Of a stretch of 64,000 bases of DNA, positions 33,528 to 46,239 are shown in pieces. Made by a program: the position numbers and the translations under genes. Each line of letters opens with the position of its first letter. The first letter of the stretch is position 1. Location of the stretch: NCBI GenBank assembly GCA_004431415.1, contig QPMI01000496.1, positions 372,001 through 436,000 of the forward strand. Reading direction: 5' to 3'. The notes below the pieces were generated by a model that ran no database searches, had not been told where the DNA came from, and saw nothing but the letters and a program-made list of their open reading frames with translations. Origin of the DNA: Cyanophora paradoxa (Eukaryota; Glaucocystophyceae; Cyanophorales; Cyanophoraceae).

Positions 33528-34285
33528 TTGCGAGCGTCTGGGTTCCACTGTTCCACTGAGTCGCCCATTCCCCTTCCTGTACGTACCTGCATTCAGAGTC
33601 GGACTAGCTCGTGTTTACACGTATCCTTTGATTCCCGGGGTCTTCGCGCCTCGAATTCGTTGGTAGGGTAGGTAGATGTACATTTCAGAACATAGATTTG
33701 CAATTGCAGCGTACGTTGTTTATTATTCGCGGATCGGTGTCCAGTTCGCTGCTCGTGCTATGGGTGTATAGGAATGCCCGAAAACGAGCCTCGGAGCGTA
33801 CAGATCTCCCGTCCCACCCCGAAACTCATGATCGTGATCACTGATCAGGCATATGCATGCCCTTCAAGATCAACCCTCCGAGGCTCCGCTCCACCTCCTA
33901 GGCCCGGCCCACCCCTGAGCTTGACCTCGCACCTCTCCGCGCGCGGTCCGACGGTCCCGCCTCAATCGATATCATATGCATCGCGCTCCAAAGGTCATCT
34001 GCGTCGAGTCTGCGAGGCTCCATCGCGATTTCCCCCCCCCTCCCCCCCCCATCCCCTTGCTCTATAGATACTATATAGCTACCCCCTCCCTTTCTAAAAA
34101 CTAATTATTAAGTGCAGTCGTTCGATCGAATTCTCGATCGAAATCGAAAATCAAAAATCTAAAACCTTCGGCATCGGCAGTTAGACTCGCTCAAGCTCGC
34201 CAGTTAGATCTAGAGCACTGCGCACTGCGGCTGCAGTACGGCAGCCAAGCTTAAGACTTTGCCAGTGTTCTGGTATAATTATATA
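33528..34285. other. Intergenic, upstream of the dynamin gene
   Basis: 758 bp, AT-rich, with GATC-palindromes (ATGATCGTGATCACTGATCAG region near 33828), a C-rich patch at 34029-34056 and an AT-rich stretch directly before the 34286 ATG (TATAATTATATA at 34273-34284). No gene seen. Confidence 0.6.
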
Positions 34286-37200
34286 ATGACCAAGAAGACA
34301 CCCAGCAAGGGCGCCGGCGCTGGCGGGCATGAGCCAACGCCGAATCTGAAGCCGATTTCGGCGGCGGATGTGCATGCGGCTGACTTCGCCTCAATTCGCT
34401 CCGTGCTGGATGGTGCGCATTTCTGCCGCGCACGTGCGCATCTTGCCAGCGTTAACGATATCGATGTTCGGCGGCGGCCGTGGCAGCGATGGAGGAAGTC
34501 CGGACTCTGCTCCGCAATGAGCCCCTCAAGCCACCGATGATTGTGGTATGTGCACGTGATCATGTTTGGAGGCTTATATAATTATTCGTTCTGCTGAGTC
34601 GTAATCGTATATATACGTAGGTCGTGGGAGATCAATCGACGGGAAAGACATCAACGCTCGAGCGTCTCTCCGGGGCGGAGCTGCCTCGCGGGGAGGGCAT
34701 AGTGACCCGCTGCCCCCTGGTTTTATCCCTTCGCGGCGTGGCCAAGGGCGCAAAGGAGTATGCCAAGGTTCGCAAATCTCGGTTTTAGCGTCGATTCTGT
34801 ATTCGGATTGATATCTTCAAGGGCTTAAAGGCGTACCATTTCTGACGCAGGTTCTCGTGCCATCGAAAACCGACATCGAGAAGAAGGAAATTGTACTAGA
34901 CGAGATCGATCAGACTGTGCGCGATTTTCAGGACCGCATCGCCGGCGATTCACGCGGCATCTCAAAAACCGAGGTGACTTCGTTGAGCTGCGCGTGCATG
35001 CATGTTATAATTAAAATATATTAAGATATCATCGATAATCATGATCAATTCGGCAAACATATAAATTCATTCAGTCTCTCGCGATTGTACGTCCAACAGA
35101 TTGCACTCTCCATCTTCAAGGAGGGCGCGACGGACCTGACGCTCATCGACCTTCCCGGCCTCGTCCAGCAAGCCGTGGACGGGCAGGAGGCGTCTGTCCC
35201 CGATGACATTCGCGGTGCGCTCGTGCCTTTGATGGCCCTGCGGCAATTATTAATATTAATATTCTTGAATCGCGAATTCTTCTTGTACAGCTATGGTGCG
35301 CACCTACATCAAGGCTCCAGAGGCCGTCATACTCTGCATCCTCCACGCTGGGGTTTGTGCTTGGTTATAATTACTTGATTACTTGTTCTTGGTTAGCTTT
35401 AATTTACCTTTGTAATTACTTACACTTCGAGTTCTCCAAACATGGACCGTGGACAGCTTGACCCTGAAACCAGCGAGGCACTGAGAATTGCCCGCGAATT
35501 CGACCCGGATGGCGAGCGGACAGCTGTTGTTCTGACCAAGGTGATGTGTTTAGTTTTTTTATGCATAATCGGACTTCAACTGATAGTCGGGTCTCACCAT
35601 TAACTGATTGCAATTGAACACTGCAGGTCGACGAGTTCAGTGGCGATCTCGGCAGCAGAGTCAAGCGCATTCTTGAAGGGAGGTCCGTCAGCGTCGGACT
35701 TGGATTGGTGCGCGCGCATTAATATTTCTGGCTATGTGTCCGGCGACTTGATCATGAGTCGATGTTAAATAATCCATGGTGTGAATTCGAATCCAGGTGA
35801 TGCTCCGTAACAGGAAGCAGAGCGAGCTGCAAGAACGAATGACCGCCGAGCAAGCGAACCTTCAGGAGGTCAGGTCGCACGTGCACGTGCATGTGTCTTT
35901 GCAACCTTCACCGTTCTGATGACGGTATATTGCCCGCGGCCGCCTACAGCGCAAGTACTTCGAGAACCGGGAGGACATCCGTGAATACTACGAGTCTTTC
36001 CAGCGCATCTGCGGTGTCGATGCGCTCCGAAACCTTCTCTGCGTCATACAGCACGACCGCATTGCCAAGCTGCTGCCGAAGCTGCAGCACGACGTCATCG
36101 AACGGCTCCACAGCCAGCGAGAAATTCTCGAGTCGATGCCCATATCGGTCGCCGGAAATCATTCTGCAGCTGCAGTCGAGTTTATGCGTCTCGTCTCGAG
36201 TTTCTGGTGAGATCTTCTAAATTATGAGCGCGACAGTTAAATCCGAATTTTCTTAGTTTCAAATCTCAGTTTTTATTTGTCAACTTCCGCATGCGCAGCC
36301 GTACCGTGGAGTCGTTGCTGCAGGGAGGCCTCGATCCAGACCTCCATGACTTCAACGGTTGCGTCATCCGAAGAATTAATTTACATCCGACATGATCACA
36401 TGCTCAAATTTTGATCACATGTGCATGCGTTATCGCAGAAGCGGAACTTCGCGAATTGTATCTTTCTGCACGAATGCTTGAAAGGTGCGTGAAAAATTAT
36501 TATTAAAGGAGCTCGAGACTGATATCGAAAAAAAAGATATTTCCATGCTCATGCAAATTGCAGATTCGAGTCGATGAGCGAACAGATTCGAAGTGCAAAG
36601 TCGGATTTCTTCTCGAAAGAGTTCGAAGCAAAGGTTTTTTATTCTGCAACTTTCACGCCTGATCGATACCGTGTATCTAAATAGTTAACGTTGAGCTGCA
36701 GGTCCAATTCGCTCTTCGGGACAGCCGCGGCGCAAGCCTGCCGAACTTCATATCGATGCCTGCGTTCGTCAAGCTGTTCCGGGCTGAGATCGAGGGATTC
36801 AAGAAGCCAATCTACAAGTGCATTTCATGCCAATAAACGTATCGCAACGACTTGAAAGCTATGACCTTCGCTAATCTGCATTTCTGCGTGCAGCTGCCTC
36901 GCCGACGTGAAGGGCCTGCTTGAGAACGCCCTGCTCAAGATCGCCCACGCCAAGTTCAAGTGCTACCCGGACCTCGAAATGCGCGCAGCGTCGCTCCTGC
37001 AGGTTCAGTTCCAATTGCCAGGCCCCCTCGAACTTGTACAGTGTATGCTTTAATTTTATTAGCGTGATTGTGCGCCCATGGCCAGGCAAAGTTGCACGAC
37101 TGGTCCGCCCAGGCGAAACGAGAGCTGGTCGACCTTCTGCTTCAGGAGGCGAGCAGGAGACAGTTTACGACTGCTTCATGAAATTTTTATATGATTAATT

Positions 37201-38056
37201 AATAGATCACATGCGCAGGAAACGGAGCCGTTCACCCTCAACGACTATTACGACAGGACGCTTCAAGAGATCCAGGTCACGATCATCTGCAGCTGATGAT
37301 TTAAATTTATAGTATTGACCCACCTGTATTCAAAGAAAAGAAATAATATTGCAATTGTGACTGCAGGCCCAAATGACCGCCGAGCGCGAGAAGCGGCGCC
37401 AGGAGGCGGAGCAAGGAGTGCTTCAGCGGATTACGAACTTCTTCAAGATCAGGGAGGCCGACGGGGACGAGCTCAGCGTGTCGGACGCGGCCCTCACCCC
37501 TAGCCAGCAGTCCGACGTGCTGGCGATGCAGGTTGGCGTTGACGTTCCAGTTATCGCTGCCCTCGACCTAGGCCTTTCTAGATCTTTGAGTTGAAGCTCA
37601 ACGTTAACACATGTACAGTTCTCGCTATCGAGCTACTGGAAGGTCGTGTTCAAGCGCTGCTGCGACTTCGTCTGCATGCGCCTCCGCGTGAGCTATATCT
37701 TATTTTATAGCTTATATCTGTCTTTCGATCTGAACTTGCGATCGGAACCGCCACCGCAGCTTCGCCTTTCCCGCCCACTTATCACCGAACTTATCGGCTC
37801 TCTGAGCGCTCTGAAGGACAAGGACGAAGGGTGTGGTTGTCTTCAAGGCTTTATTTAATTCGAATTTTGCTCTGAAGTTCGGCTGAATTTATTGACTCGC
37901 AGGGCGCTGATGGAACTCATGGCCGAGCCGGCGGCGACGCAGCGCGAGCGGGCGAAGCTGGAGCAGAGCGTCGAGAGCCTGGAGAAGGCGCGGGCCATCC
38001 TCGCCAAGCTCCCCGCGACCCGGCCGGCGCCGGCCCCGCCGGCTTCGGCGGCGTGA
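34286..38056 (+). CDS. Mx-like dynamin-family large GTPase
   Basis: All GTPase motifs are visible: G1 [20 protein letters not shown], the G2 Thr in [14 protein letters not shown]3 [13 protein letters not shown], and G4 AVVLTKVDEFSGD, formed by a TK|VD splice. A long helical middle/stalk follows ([76 protein letters not shown]). The C-terminal GTPase effector domain is [55 protein letters not shown]. It ends Pro/Ala-rich at TGA 38054-38056. There is no PH domain or long proline-rich region, so it is Mx/plant-DRP-like rather than classical dynamin. Such proteins assemble into helices that remodel membranes. About fifteen introns here are AT-richer than in neighbouring genes. The gene converges on the coiled-coil gene only about 70 bp away. 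Confidence 0.93.
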
Positions 38057-38129
38057 CTTCAGTGAAAAATCAGAATAATTAATTGCTCAGTGCTGCTTCA
38101 CTTCGAATTCACATGGAAAAAAATCAGAT

Positions 38130-41100
38130 TCATTCATCGACCACTCCTGCGCATGCCCCTAAGCAAATCGAGATTGATCCGTCCCTGCGGCCGCTGGAGA
38201 GTCTAGTCCCGCTAGCCGTGCATGCGCGCACTGCATCGATGCAGCTACTCCCTAGAGCGGCGGAGCTAGCCAGCGGGGAGCTGGACGGTGACGGAGGGGC
38301 GGCGGGAGGCGGTGCGGGAGGCGGCGCGGGAGGCGGGGGCCGACCCCGCCCGCAGGCGCCCCGCCGACCCCGGCCGCGACGGCGCCCGCGAGCCCGTCCC
38401 GCCCCCCACCGCAGCTGCGCGGCCGTGATCAGAGGCTCGGCGATAGGGGCATCAGTAGGCGCGCGGGGCGCACAGAGCGTGTTGGAGGGGGCGCGCTGCA
38501 GAGGGGCCGCCTCTTCGCCCTCGCCCTCGGCGGCGGGCCCCGCGGCCGGGGGCGGCGAGGGGGCGGAGGAGGCGGCGGGGAAGAGGCGGCGGCTGAGGCC
38601 GCGCTGCCCGGCCGTGTCGACCCAGTCGCCGAGGGGCGGGGAGCCCTGGGGCACGGGGAGGTACGTGCTCTGGCGGGACGCCTCCTCCCCCTCCGAGCCC
38701 GGCGACCTGCCGAGAAAGAGCGTAAGGAACGTAGCAACGTCTAGCGAGCGACCGAAGGGACGCGCCTGGCGCCGCCCCTGTGGAGACCGCCGCTGGCGAT
38801 GGCGGCGTCGAGCTCCATGTCGCGCAGCCGCGCCTCCAGCATCGCCGCCCGCTGCTGCAGCGCCGCCATCTGCCCCGAAGGATCAAAGGTGCGGCGGGCG
38901 GGGGGGCGGGGGCGGGGCGGGCGCGCCTGCTCCTCCTGGTAGGCGGCGATGGAGGGGGAGGGGGCGAGCCCCATCGCCGCCGCCAGCCCCGGCGACATCC
39001 CCAGCCTGCCCGCCCGCCTTGAGGGCGGCCGGAGGCGGGGGCGCAGACTGGGGAGGGGGCGCCCACCCCTTGAGGGCGGAGGAGGCGTCGCCGGCGGAGG
39101 GGAGCGCCGAGTCGAACGTGCGCTCTGCCTTGAGCATCGGCTGGAACCTGCGCGCCTGCGCCCAGCGAAGAAGAAGCTCAGGCTCGAGGACCGAGGGCCG
39201 GGCGCCCTCGCCCGCTCACGGCCGCCTTGAGGCCGGAGAGCTCCTCCTCGACCCGCTTGCGCTTCGCCTCCTCGTCCAGCAGCGAGCCCTCCGCCGTCCG
39301 CGTCCGCCGCAGGCCCTCCCCCATCAGCCGCCGCACCTGACGGGGAGGGGCGCGGAGGTCAGGGGGAGGGGTAGGGGAGGGGAATGGGGGGTACGCCACC
39401 TTGTTCGTGAGCTCCGCGATCTCCCGGTCCTTCTCCTTCAGCTGCTGCCGGTACATGACCTGAATGGGCAGGGGGGTACCGCGAATCAGGTGGGGGGTAC
39501 GGGTATGGGATCGGCGGGGGTACCGAAGTGTACGCTGTGCTCTTCTCTGCGGACGCGGAGCCGAGCTGAGACTGCATCTCTGCGGCGGGGGTTACGTCAC
39601 GCGAGGTGGAAGGGGTACAGTTGCGGAAAGAATTCGCGTACCCTGCCGCGCCTGCTCTTCCTGCGCGCTGGCCGCGCCCCTCTGCTCCCTCAGCGCCTCC
39701 ACGATCTGAGAGGGGGGGGGGGGGTCGACGCGTCAGATATCGCCCCCGCGTACCCCCCTCCCCATTCCCCCAGCTCGCCTTGTCGTACTCCTTCCGGAGG
39801 GACTCGTTCCGCCCGATCGTGTTCTGCACCACCTGCGCGGGGGCGTCGGTACCCCCCCTCCTTCCCCCCCGGTACCCCCCGGGGACCATCTGGGCGCGGC
39901 GGAGCTGCTTGGTGAGGGCGGTGATCTCCTGCGCCTGCGACCGGCGTCAGCGCCCCGCCTCTTCTCTCCCCTCAGAGGCTAGAGGCTTCGTGGCTAGGGA
40001 CAAGACGAACGCTCTCCTCCCCGATCTTCCCTCCCTCCCGCCCTCCCCCCCGCCCCCTTCCGGCGGACCTGGCGGGCGGCGATGGCCTCGAGGCGCTCGA
40101 CGGCGCGGTCGGCGCGGAGGGCGTCGGCGCGGCGCATGTCGGTGCGGTACGACTCGGTCGTCACGCTCGCCACCCGCAGCTGCCCCTCGAGCGCCTGCTT
40201 CTCCCCTGCCGAGGAGCCGCTCAGGAAGGAAGGGAACAGCGGGAGCGGGAGGGGCGGGCGGGCCCTCGACGGCGTTGAGGCGGGCGAGCTCGCGCTCGTA
40301 CCGCTCGACCGTCTTCGCGTGCCGCACCTGCCCCCCGGGCCCGGCCCCCGTCAGCGGGCGAGCGGGCGCCGGAGCCTGGTTGGCAGAGCGGCGCAGCTCG
40401 AGGCGGCGGCGGCGGCCGCTTCTAGTACGAAGAAGGCCGCCCGCCCGGCGGGCGGGCGGGCGGGCGGAGCTCGAGGCGGCCGCCTCTTAAGCTTCAAATA
40501 AGAACGGAAGCCGCCGCGGGGGCGGGGCGGGGCGGGGCGGGCGGACGCACGTGGATCTTGTGGACCTCGTGCTCGTGCTGGACCTTCAGCGCCTGCACCT
40601 GGTTCTCCACCTGCCCCGGGGGCTCGTTCGGGCGCCTCCCCCCTCATCCCCATCCCTCCCCTCCCCCCATCCCCATCCCCATGCGCCGGGAGGATGGGAG
40701 GCGGGGGCGGGGGGCGGCGGGCCTGGGCGATGTGGGTGATCTTGATGTCCTTGCTGCGCTCCACGTCCTTCAGCCGCCGCATCTCCACCTGCCCGCCAGA
40801 GCGAGGCCCCTCAGATCTAGAGGCGAGGGAGGGAGGGAGGGAGGGGAGGGCGGCGGGGGCCTTAGAGGGGAGGGAGGGAGGGAGGAGAGGGAGGAAAGCA
40901 GGGGCGGCTCGCCTTCATGCGGGAGATCTCGAGGTCCCGCTCGTCCACGCGCCGCTCCGCCCCCGCCACCTCCCCCTCCAGCCGCCGCACCTGCTAGGGT
41001 TAGGCTCGGCTCGCTCCGCCTTGCTGGGGGCCGGGGCCGGGGCCGCGCCTCGTCGCGGAGGAGGGCCTCGCGCTCCCGCGCCTTCTCCTCCGCGAGCCGC

Positions 41101-42189
41101 ACCCGCCCCTCCGCCTCCCGCACGCGCTCCCCCGCCTCCCCCGCCCCCGCCCTCTGGAGGAGGGGGTGGGCGGAGGGAGGGGGGGGAGAAAGCTTGGGGG
41201 TACAGCCCGCGCACCAGGGCGGCCATCTCGGACTTGAGGGCGTCGATCTGCCGCTCCTGCTCCGACCGCTTCCGCGCCAGCTGCGGGGGGGTATACGGTC
41301 GTTTCGGGTGGGGGGAAGGGGGATGGGAAAGGTAGGGGTAGAGGCACCTGCGACTTCAGCTCGTTCTCGTACTCCTCCTTGAAGGCGAGGAGGGTACGCA
41401 GGTTCGCCCGAAGGTAATCCAGCACCACGATTGGGTTCTGCGGGGGTACATCGCTTCGGGAGACAGACCGCGCAAGCGGGGGTACCGACCTGCCCCTTGA
41501 GCTCCGCGCGCTCCTTCTCGAGGTCCGCGGGGGTATCCCCCTCCGCCGACCGGTCCTTCATCTCGAGGTACCTGTGCGCGTACCCCCTCGCCCTCGAGCC
41601 CTCGATGCCGGGGTACGGGGCGCGGGGGGCGGGCGGACAGGCTGATGACGGCGCCCTCGACCTGGTCGACGCGGGCGATGCGCTCGCGGGAGCGCGCGGC
41701 CTTCTCCGTCGCCTCCTCGAGCTGCCTCCTCAGGAACGCCAGCTCCACCTGCGGCGGCGCGGGCTTCAGAGAGGAAGGAAGCGCGGGCGGGGCGGGGCGG
41801 GGCGGGGTGGGGCGGGCCTGAGAAGAGGCGTTCCCTTCCTGCAGCTGCCGCGTCAGCTTCTCGTTCTCCGCCTCAAGGAACGCAATCCTGCGCCCCGCGC
41901 ACGGTGCGGTAAGAAAGCTGCGATTGCAGGCCCCTAGACCTCGGGCTGCAGCGCCAGCGCACTTCTGCGACAGGTCCTGCGGGTCGAGCGGGCGGGCGTC
42001 AGCGGCTGCAGAGAGGGGCGGGGCGACCGGGAATGAGGGGCTGGCGCTCGCCTTGAGGTTGATGCTGCCGTCCCGCTGCAGCCGGATGCTCCCGCTCGGC
42101 TGCAGGCGGAGCGAGGTGGCCGACGGGATCCGCGGTGGCGTGGACGCTATGGAAGCCATGGAAGCCGCGGACGTTAGGACGGACTCCAT
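38130..42189 (-). CDS. Long coiled-coil protein
   Basis: The start at 42189 gives MESVLTSAASMASIASTPPR, then a Ser-rich head (LQPSGSIRLQRDGSINLKAS). Heptad-rich exons follow: IAFLEAENEKLTRQLQEGNA, VELAFLRRQLEEATEKAARS, DLEKERAELKGQ, LARKRSEQERQIDALKSEMA, EAEGRVRLAEEKAREREALL, RRVDERDLEISRMK, VEMRRLKDVERSKDI, VENQVQALKVQHEHEVHKI, VERYERELARLNAVEG, AQEITALTKQLRRAQM, MYRQQLKEKDREIAELTNKV and LDEEAKRKRVEEELSGLKAA. The C-terminus is Pro-rich, and the stop near 38130 is uncertain. This is the composition of a centrosomal, ciliary or cytoskeletal structural protein; no specific family is assigned. Nearly every exon is one coiled-coil block, and many intervening introns carry GGGGTAC (GTACCCC in the transcript). 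Confidence 0.72.
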
Positions 42190-42643
42190 GTTTCTGCCGG
42201 GCCGAGCGCCTGGCGCTCTTTCCGCCTAGGCCTGCTGATCCGAGGCCAGGTCGGGCCCGGGGTGGTTAAGGTCGCAGGTCTGCCTCTGTACGCTAGCAGA
42301 TTGCTAGCTACGCCTCCTCGCCGGTTGCGACGGCATAGCTAGCGGCGCCAGGCGCGAGGTGGATCGAAGTGGGTCGCAGCCTGTTTTGTGACGCTAGGGC
42401 TTTGTTCAGGCAGCACAGAGTCCGCCGCTTGTTCCCTTGGGCAGCCTTCGAGCGTCTGGCCGGCGAGGTGCTTGAACTTAATTGTACCCGGGAGAGATCA
42501 GAGGAGATCGCCTTCCTGCTTGCCTCCCCGCTGCGTGCTCACAGCCAAGTTCGCGTGAAGCCTTTTCTTCTGCTCCCGGAGATCCGTTGGATCCCAGAAT
42601 CTGTTCAGCGCGAGCTTGGCGAAACCAGCGTGGGCAACAGGAT
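42190..42643. promoter_or_regulatory. Shared upstream region, coiled-coil and TRIM37-like genes
   Basis: 454 bp between divergent starts. The half nearest 42189 is GC-rich with GCTAGC palindromes; the half before 42644 has an open frame that lacks recognisable similarity. Promoter role inferred. Confidence 0.45.
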
Positions 42644-45255
42644 ATGGACGTCCCCGAGTCTCCCTCCAGCTCGTCGAGGGTAATCATCGAGCCCAGTGTC
42701 ATGGCCGGACGAACACAGAGCGCATCGAACGCTGAGGCGAGCCGGGCCGACGACAAGAAAGACAAGCAGGATGTGCGCGTGGATGCGGAAACGGTGCGCC
42801 AATTTGCGCCCCGCTGCGCGCCGCGCCTGCCCCGCCAACCTGTCCTCCCAGCTGCGCGAGTTCCTGAGCTGCAGCATCTGCCTCGAGACGCTCGTGGACC
42901 CCAGAGCGCTCTCTTGTAGTCACACTTTCTGCTCCAGCTGCCTGCGGGGCATCGGTGCGGCCCGCGGGGATGCGCGCGTGCCCGCCCGGAGCGGCCCCTC
43001 ACACGCCCCCGCAGCCGACTCGACGAGCGACAACAAGCAGATCCGGTGTCCGGTGTGCAGGAAAGCGACGCCGCTGGGCGGCGGATTCGTGGACGACCTC
43101 CCGCGGAACGTCCTCGTCGTCCACCTGCTCGAGACGGTGCAGATCTCGGCGCTCCCGCCGCCGGCGTGCGCGGAGTGCGGCCCGAGCTCCACGGGCGACG
43201 TCTTCTGCCCGGACTGCCGCGCCGTCCTCTGCAGCCCCTGCAGCGAGCGCATCCACTCGGTGCGGCACGCCGCCCCGGCCCGGCCCCGGGCCCTGGCGCG
43301 CAGCCTTCGCTCACGCGTTCTTGCCCGGCGGCAGATGCGTACCTTCGCGAGGCACCAGCCGACGGAGCTGCGGGGGAACGGGCGGCGCGGCGGCGGCGGC
43401 GCGGGGGCGGCGGCGGCGGCCGCGGCGGCGGCGGCGGCGCGGCGCGGGCGGAGGCGCGGGAGTCGGCGCCGCAGCAGCCGCAGCAGCCGCAGGAGGCGGA
43501 GGCGGGCCGCTTCGCGAGCGACGGCTCGCCGGCGTGCCCGCACTGCGGCGCGGCCGCGGACCTCTTCTGCGAGGCCATCCGCTCCCCCGTCTGCCGCTCC
43601 TGCGCCTACCTCTCCCGGTGCGCACGGCGCCCCTCCGTCCAGGGCCGGGGCGAGGGCCGACCCGCGGTGCCCTCGCAGGCACGCGGGGCACCCGTCGCAC
43701 CGGCCGCTGGCGACGGTGGCGGCGGAGGCGCGGGCGGAGCTGCGCGGGTCGACCGAGGCGGCCCGGGGCATGCTCCGCGCCGCAGACACAGTCCAGGCGC
43801 TCCCCTCCCCTCCCCTCCCCTCCATCTCGTCTCCGCTGAGCCTAGCCCGGGCAGGCGGCGCTCGCCGGGGAGACCATCAAGTGCACCCGCACCATGGCCC
43901 TCGCCCGCGCCCGCCTCCAGGCCGCCCACCAAACGGTGCGCCGTACCCCCCTCCCCAAACGGCTCTCCTCGAATGCCGAGTGACTGTACCCCCCCGCAGG
44001 CACTGCGCGCCATCGAGGAGCGGCGGGACCTGCTGGAGGCCGCCCTCGCCTCCCGCGAGGCGCGCTCGTACCCCCCCCCCCGGACTCCCCCCCCCCCCCC
44101 GTGACTCACGCGCACCCGCAGGGGGCGTACAAGGACGCGGCGGGGCGCGTGGAGGCGGCGCTCAAGACGGCGGGGGCGAGCCTCAAGGGCGCCGTCGCCG
44201 CCGCCGAGCGCGCCTCCAGTGCGCCGCCGCCGTACCCCCCTCTCCTCCGTTATCCCAGTACCCCCGACGCTCTCCTCCCCCTGCAGCCGGGGACGACGCG
44301 TGGCTGCTGCGGCGGCTGCCGTCGCTGCTGGGCCGCCTGCGGGCGGCCGCCTCTGTGGACCTCCCCGCCGCCGTCGCCGCCCCGGCCCTCTCCCCCGCCA
44401 AGGAGCTCGCCCCCCTCTTCTTCGAGGCCCTCGTGCGCCCCCGCCGCACCCCCGCCCCACCCCCCACCCACCCACCCACCCCACCCGCCTCACCCGCCTC
44501 CCCGGGGCAGGTGCCGGAGCCGTCGCCGCCGCTGCTGGCGGCCGAGTCGAGCCGCGTGGTCGCAGAGGTCCCGTGGCGCCCCGAGCTCGGCGAGCAGGCG
44601 AGCGCGCGTACCCCCCTCCCCACTTCCAAGAGACGCCCGCCCCCCTCCCTGACCCCGTACCCCCCGCATCCGCAGAACCACTTCAGCCCGAACGTGGACT
44701 GCGCGGGGTGGACGTGGTCCCTCTGCGTCGTCCCCAGCGGCCGCGGCGAGGCCGCCGGCACCGACTCCGCCGCCTACCTCTACTGCCGCCAGGCGCGCCC
44801 GCCCCCCCCTCCCCCCCCTCCTCTAGATCCAGGAGGGCTGACGGGCGCCTCCTCGTCGCTCAGGCGCGGGGCCTGCCGGCGGGGGTGGAGCTCTTCACGA
44901 CCTTCCGCTTCTCGCTGCTGGACGCGGCGGGGCGGCCCGTCGCCTCCCACGTCGCCTCCGTCGTGCGTACCCCCCCCTCGCCGATCTGAGCGATCTGAGC
45001 AATCTGAGCCTCGGCTGAGCTTCGCGGGGCAGGCGTACACGGCGGAGGAGGACAACTGGGGCTCCGGCAAGTTCGTGCCCCGCGCCGTCGCCGCCCGCGA
45101 GGCCCGCTCCGGGCCCTCCACCGTCCGCCCCCGCCCCCGCCCCGCCCCTCTGGTTCGCCTCTGATTCGCCTCAGTCGCCCGAGGCGCAGGACCTCTTCCT
45201 CTGCTTCGAGGTCGACATCTCCTCGGCGCGCCTCCGCCGCATCGCCGCCCGCTAG
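42644..45255 (+). CDS. TRIM37-like RING / B-box / coiled-coil / MATH protein (probable E3 ubiquitin ligase)
   Basis: After a short acidic head, splicing at AET|LREFLSC gives a C3HC4 RING: CSICLETLVDPRALSCSHTF, then CSSCLRG and IRCPVCRKA. Two B-box-type Cys/His segments follow: CAECGPSSTGDVFCPDCRAV with RIHSVRH, and CPHCGAAADLFCEA with CRSCAYLSRHAGH. A helical coiled-coil (ARARLQAAHQTALRAIEERR, YKDAAGRVEAALKTAGASLK) leads to a MATH/TRAF domain: FSPNVDCAGWTWSLCVVPSG, YLYCRQARGLPAGVELFTTF, YTAEEDNWGSGKFV and LFLCFEVDISSARL. The stop is TAG 45253-45255. Domain order equals that of TRIM37, an E3 ligase of centrosome and peroxisome control in animals; orthology is not proven. ATG 42644 gives MDVPESPSSSSRV; ATG 42701 is an alternative. 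Introns are C-rich with GTACCCC. Confidence 0.88.
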
Positions 45256-46239
45256 ACGGCGACCCGGCCCCGGCCCCGCACCGCCGGGGCCCCCTCGCTC
45301 GATCGATCGATCGAGCCGGGGCGGGCCCCTGCTGTCCATTGCGGCCCCCGGCCGTCGGGGCGGCTGCGCACGCGCTTCCGAGGCTCTCCCCCGACGCGTT
45401 CGGCACACTCCGCCTTCGAGGGCTCGACCCAGCGCTCTGCCGAATCCGATATCGATGTTTGAAAGAGCTCGCCGCGGCGGGCGCCCCCTGCGCATGTGCG
45501 CTAGCAAGGCTGCTCGGCGTGCTCGCCTCCAGGGGCCAGGCCCCAGGCTCGAGCTCGAGCTCCGGGATTCCAGCCACAAATTGATCTCCCGCCGAACCGG
45601 TACCGATGAAGGTCTAGGACCCTCCGGACTCATGTCCGGCGCACCGTGTACCCCCGGCTAAGAGCATCGGACAACTGCGCCAAGTTGCCGCCAGTGTGAA
45701 CGCTTAACGCTACGTTCGAGCGTTTCTGGCAGCCTATAGGCTATAGCGTCAGGCCCGCCACGTTCACGGCCCGCAATCAGCTAGCTAGAGCGCTGGCTAG
45801 CTATTGTTCTTCGCAATTGCAAGGACAACTCGCGAACGCGCGTCATAGCCGCCAGGCGCGCAAGCAGGGCGCTCGGAGCGCGCTCGAAGCCTTCCTCTTT
45901 CGCCTTTCAGCGTGGGGGAAGAGCTTCTGAAGTCTCAGCAGCCTCGCGCGACGCGCTCGACCGGAGCTGCAAGCTCGCTCGTTCGCCGTCGACGTCGTCG
46001 GCACCGATGCAGGCGGCTCGATGACGTGAGACCCGCTGCTCAGCAGTGCACGTGAGACCAGCCTACGCTTCGGCTCGTACGCTTAGACTCAGCCCCGCTC
46101 GCGCACGAGTATTCCAAGCCTGCGGCTTCGACCTTGAGCGCAATTGCAACCGCCACGTGCACGGCTGCAGCTGGCGAGGTCGGCGCCGGAGCTTGAGTCA
46201 GCGCGGGAGCGCGCGCGCGCGCGCGCCGGGTGCTGAGGC
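45256..46239. other. Intergenic, upstream of the large ectodomain gene
   Basis: 984 bp. It starts with a GATC tandem palindrome (CTCGATCGATCGATCGATCGA at 45298-45318), continues with mixed sequence rich in GCTAGC/CTAGAG words, and ends in an alternating GC run at 46209-46226 just before the 46240 ATG. No gene recognised. Confidence 0.6.
46209..46226. repeat. Alternating GC dinucleotide tract before a start codon
   Basis: Nine consecutive GC/CG steps ending 13 bases before the ATG at 46240. A tract of this kind could adopt Z-DNA and lies in the promoter or 5' leader. Confidence 0.85.

Noticed and set aside
38083-39915. Long plus-strand open frames across the coiled-coil gene
   Set aside because: They have Arg/Pro/Gly composition typical of antisense GC-rich DNA, while the minus strand gives coherent heptad coiled-coils.
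43383-43520. Gly/Ala/Arg-rich reading through GGC/GCG repeats in the TRIM37-like gene as a low-complexity domain
   Set aside because: It lies between two B-box segments, and the frame there is ambiguous; part is probably intronic.
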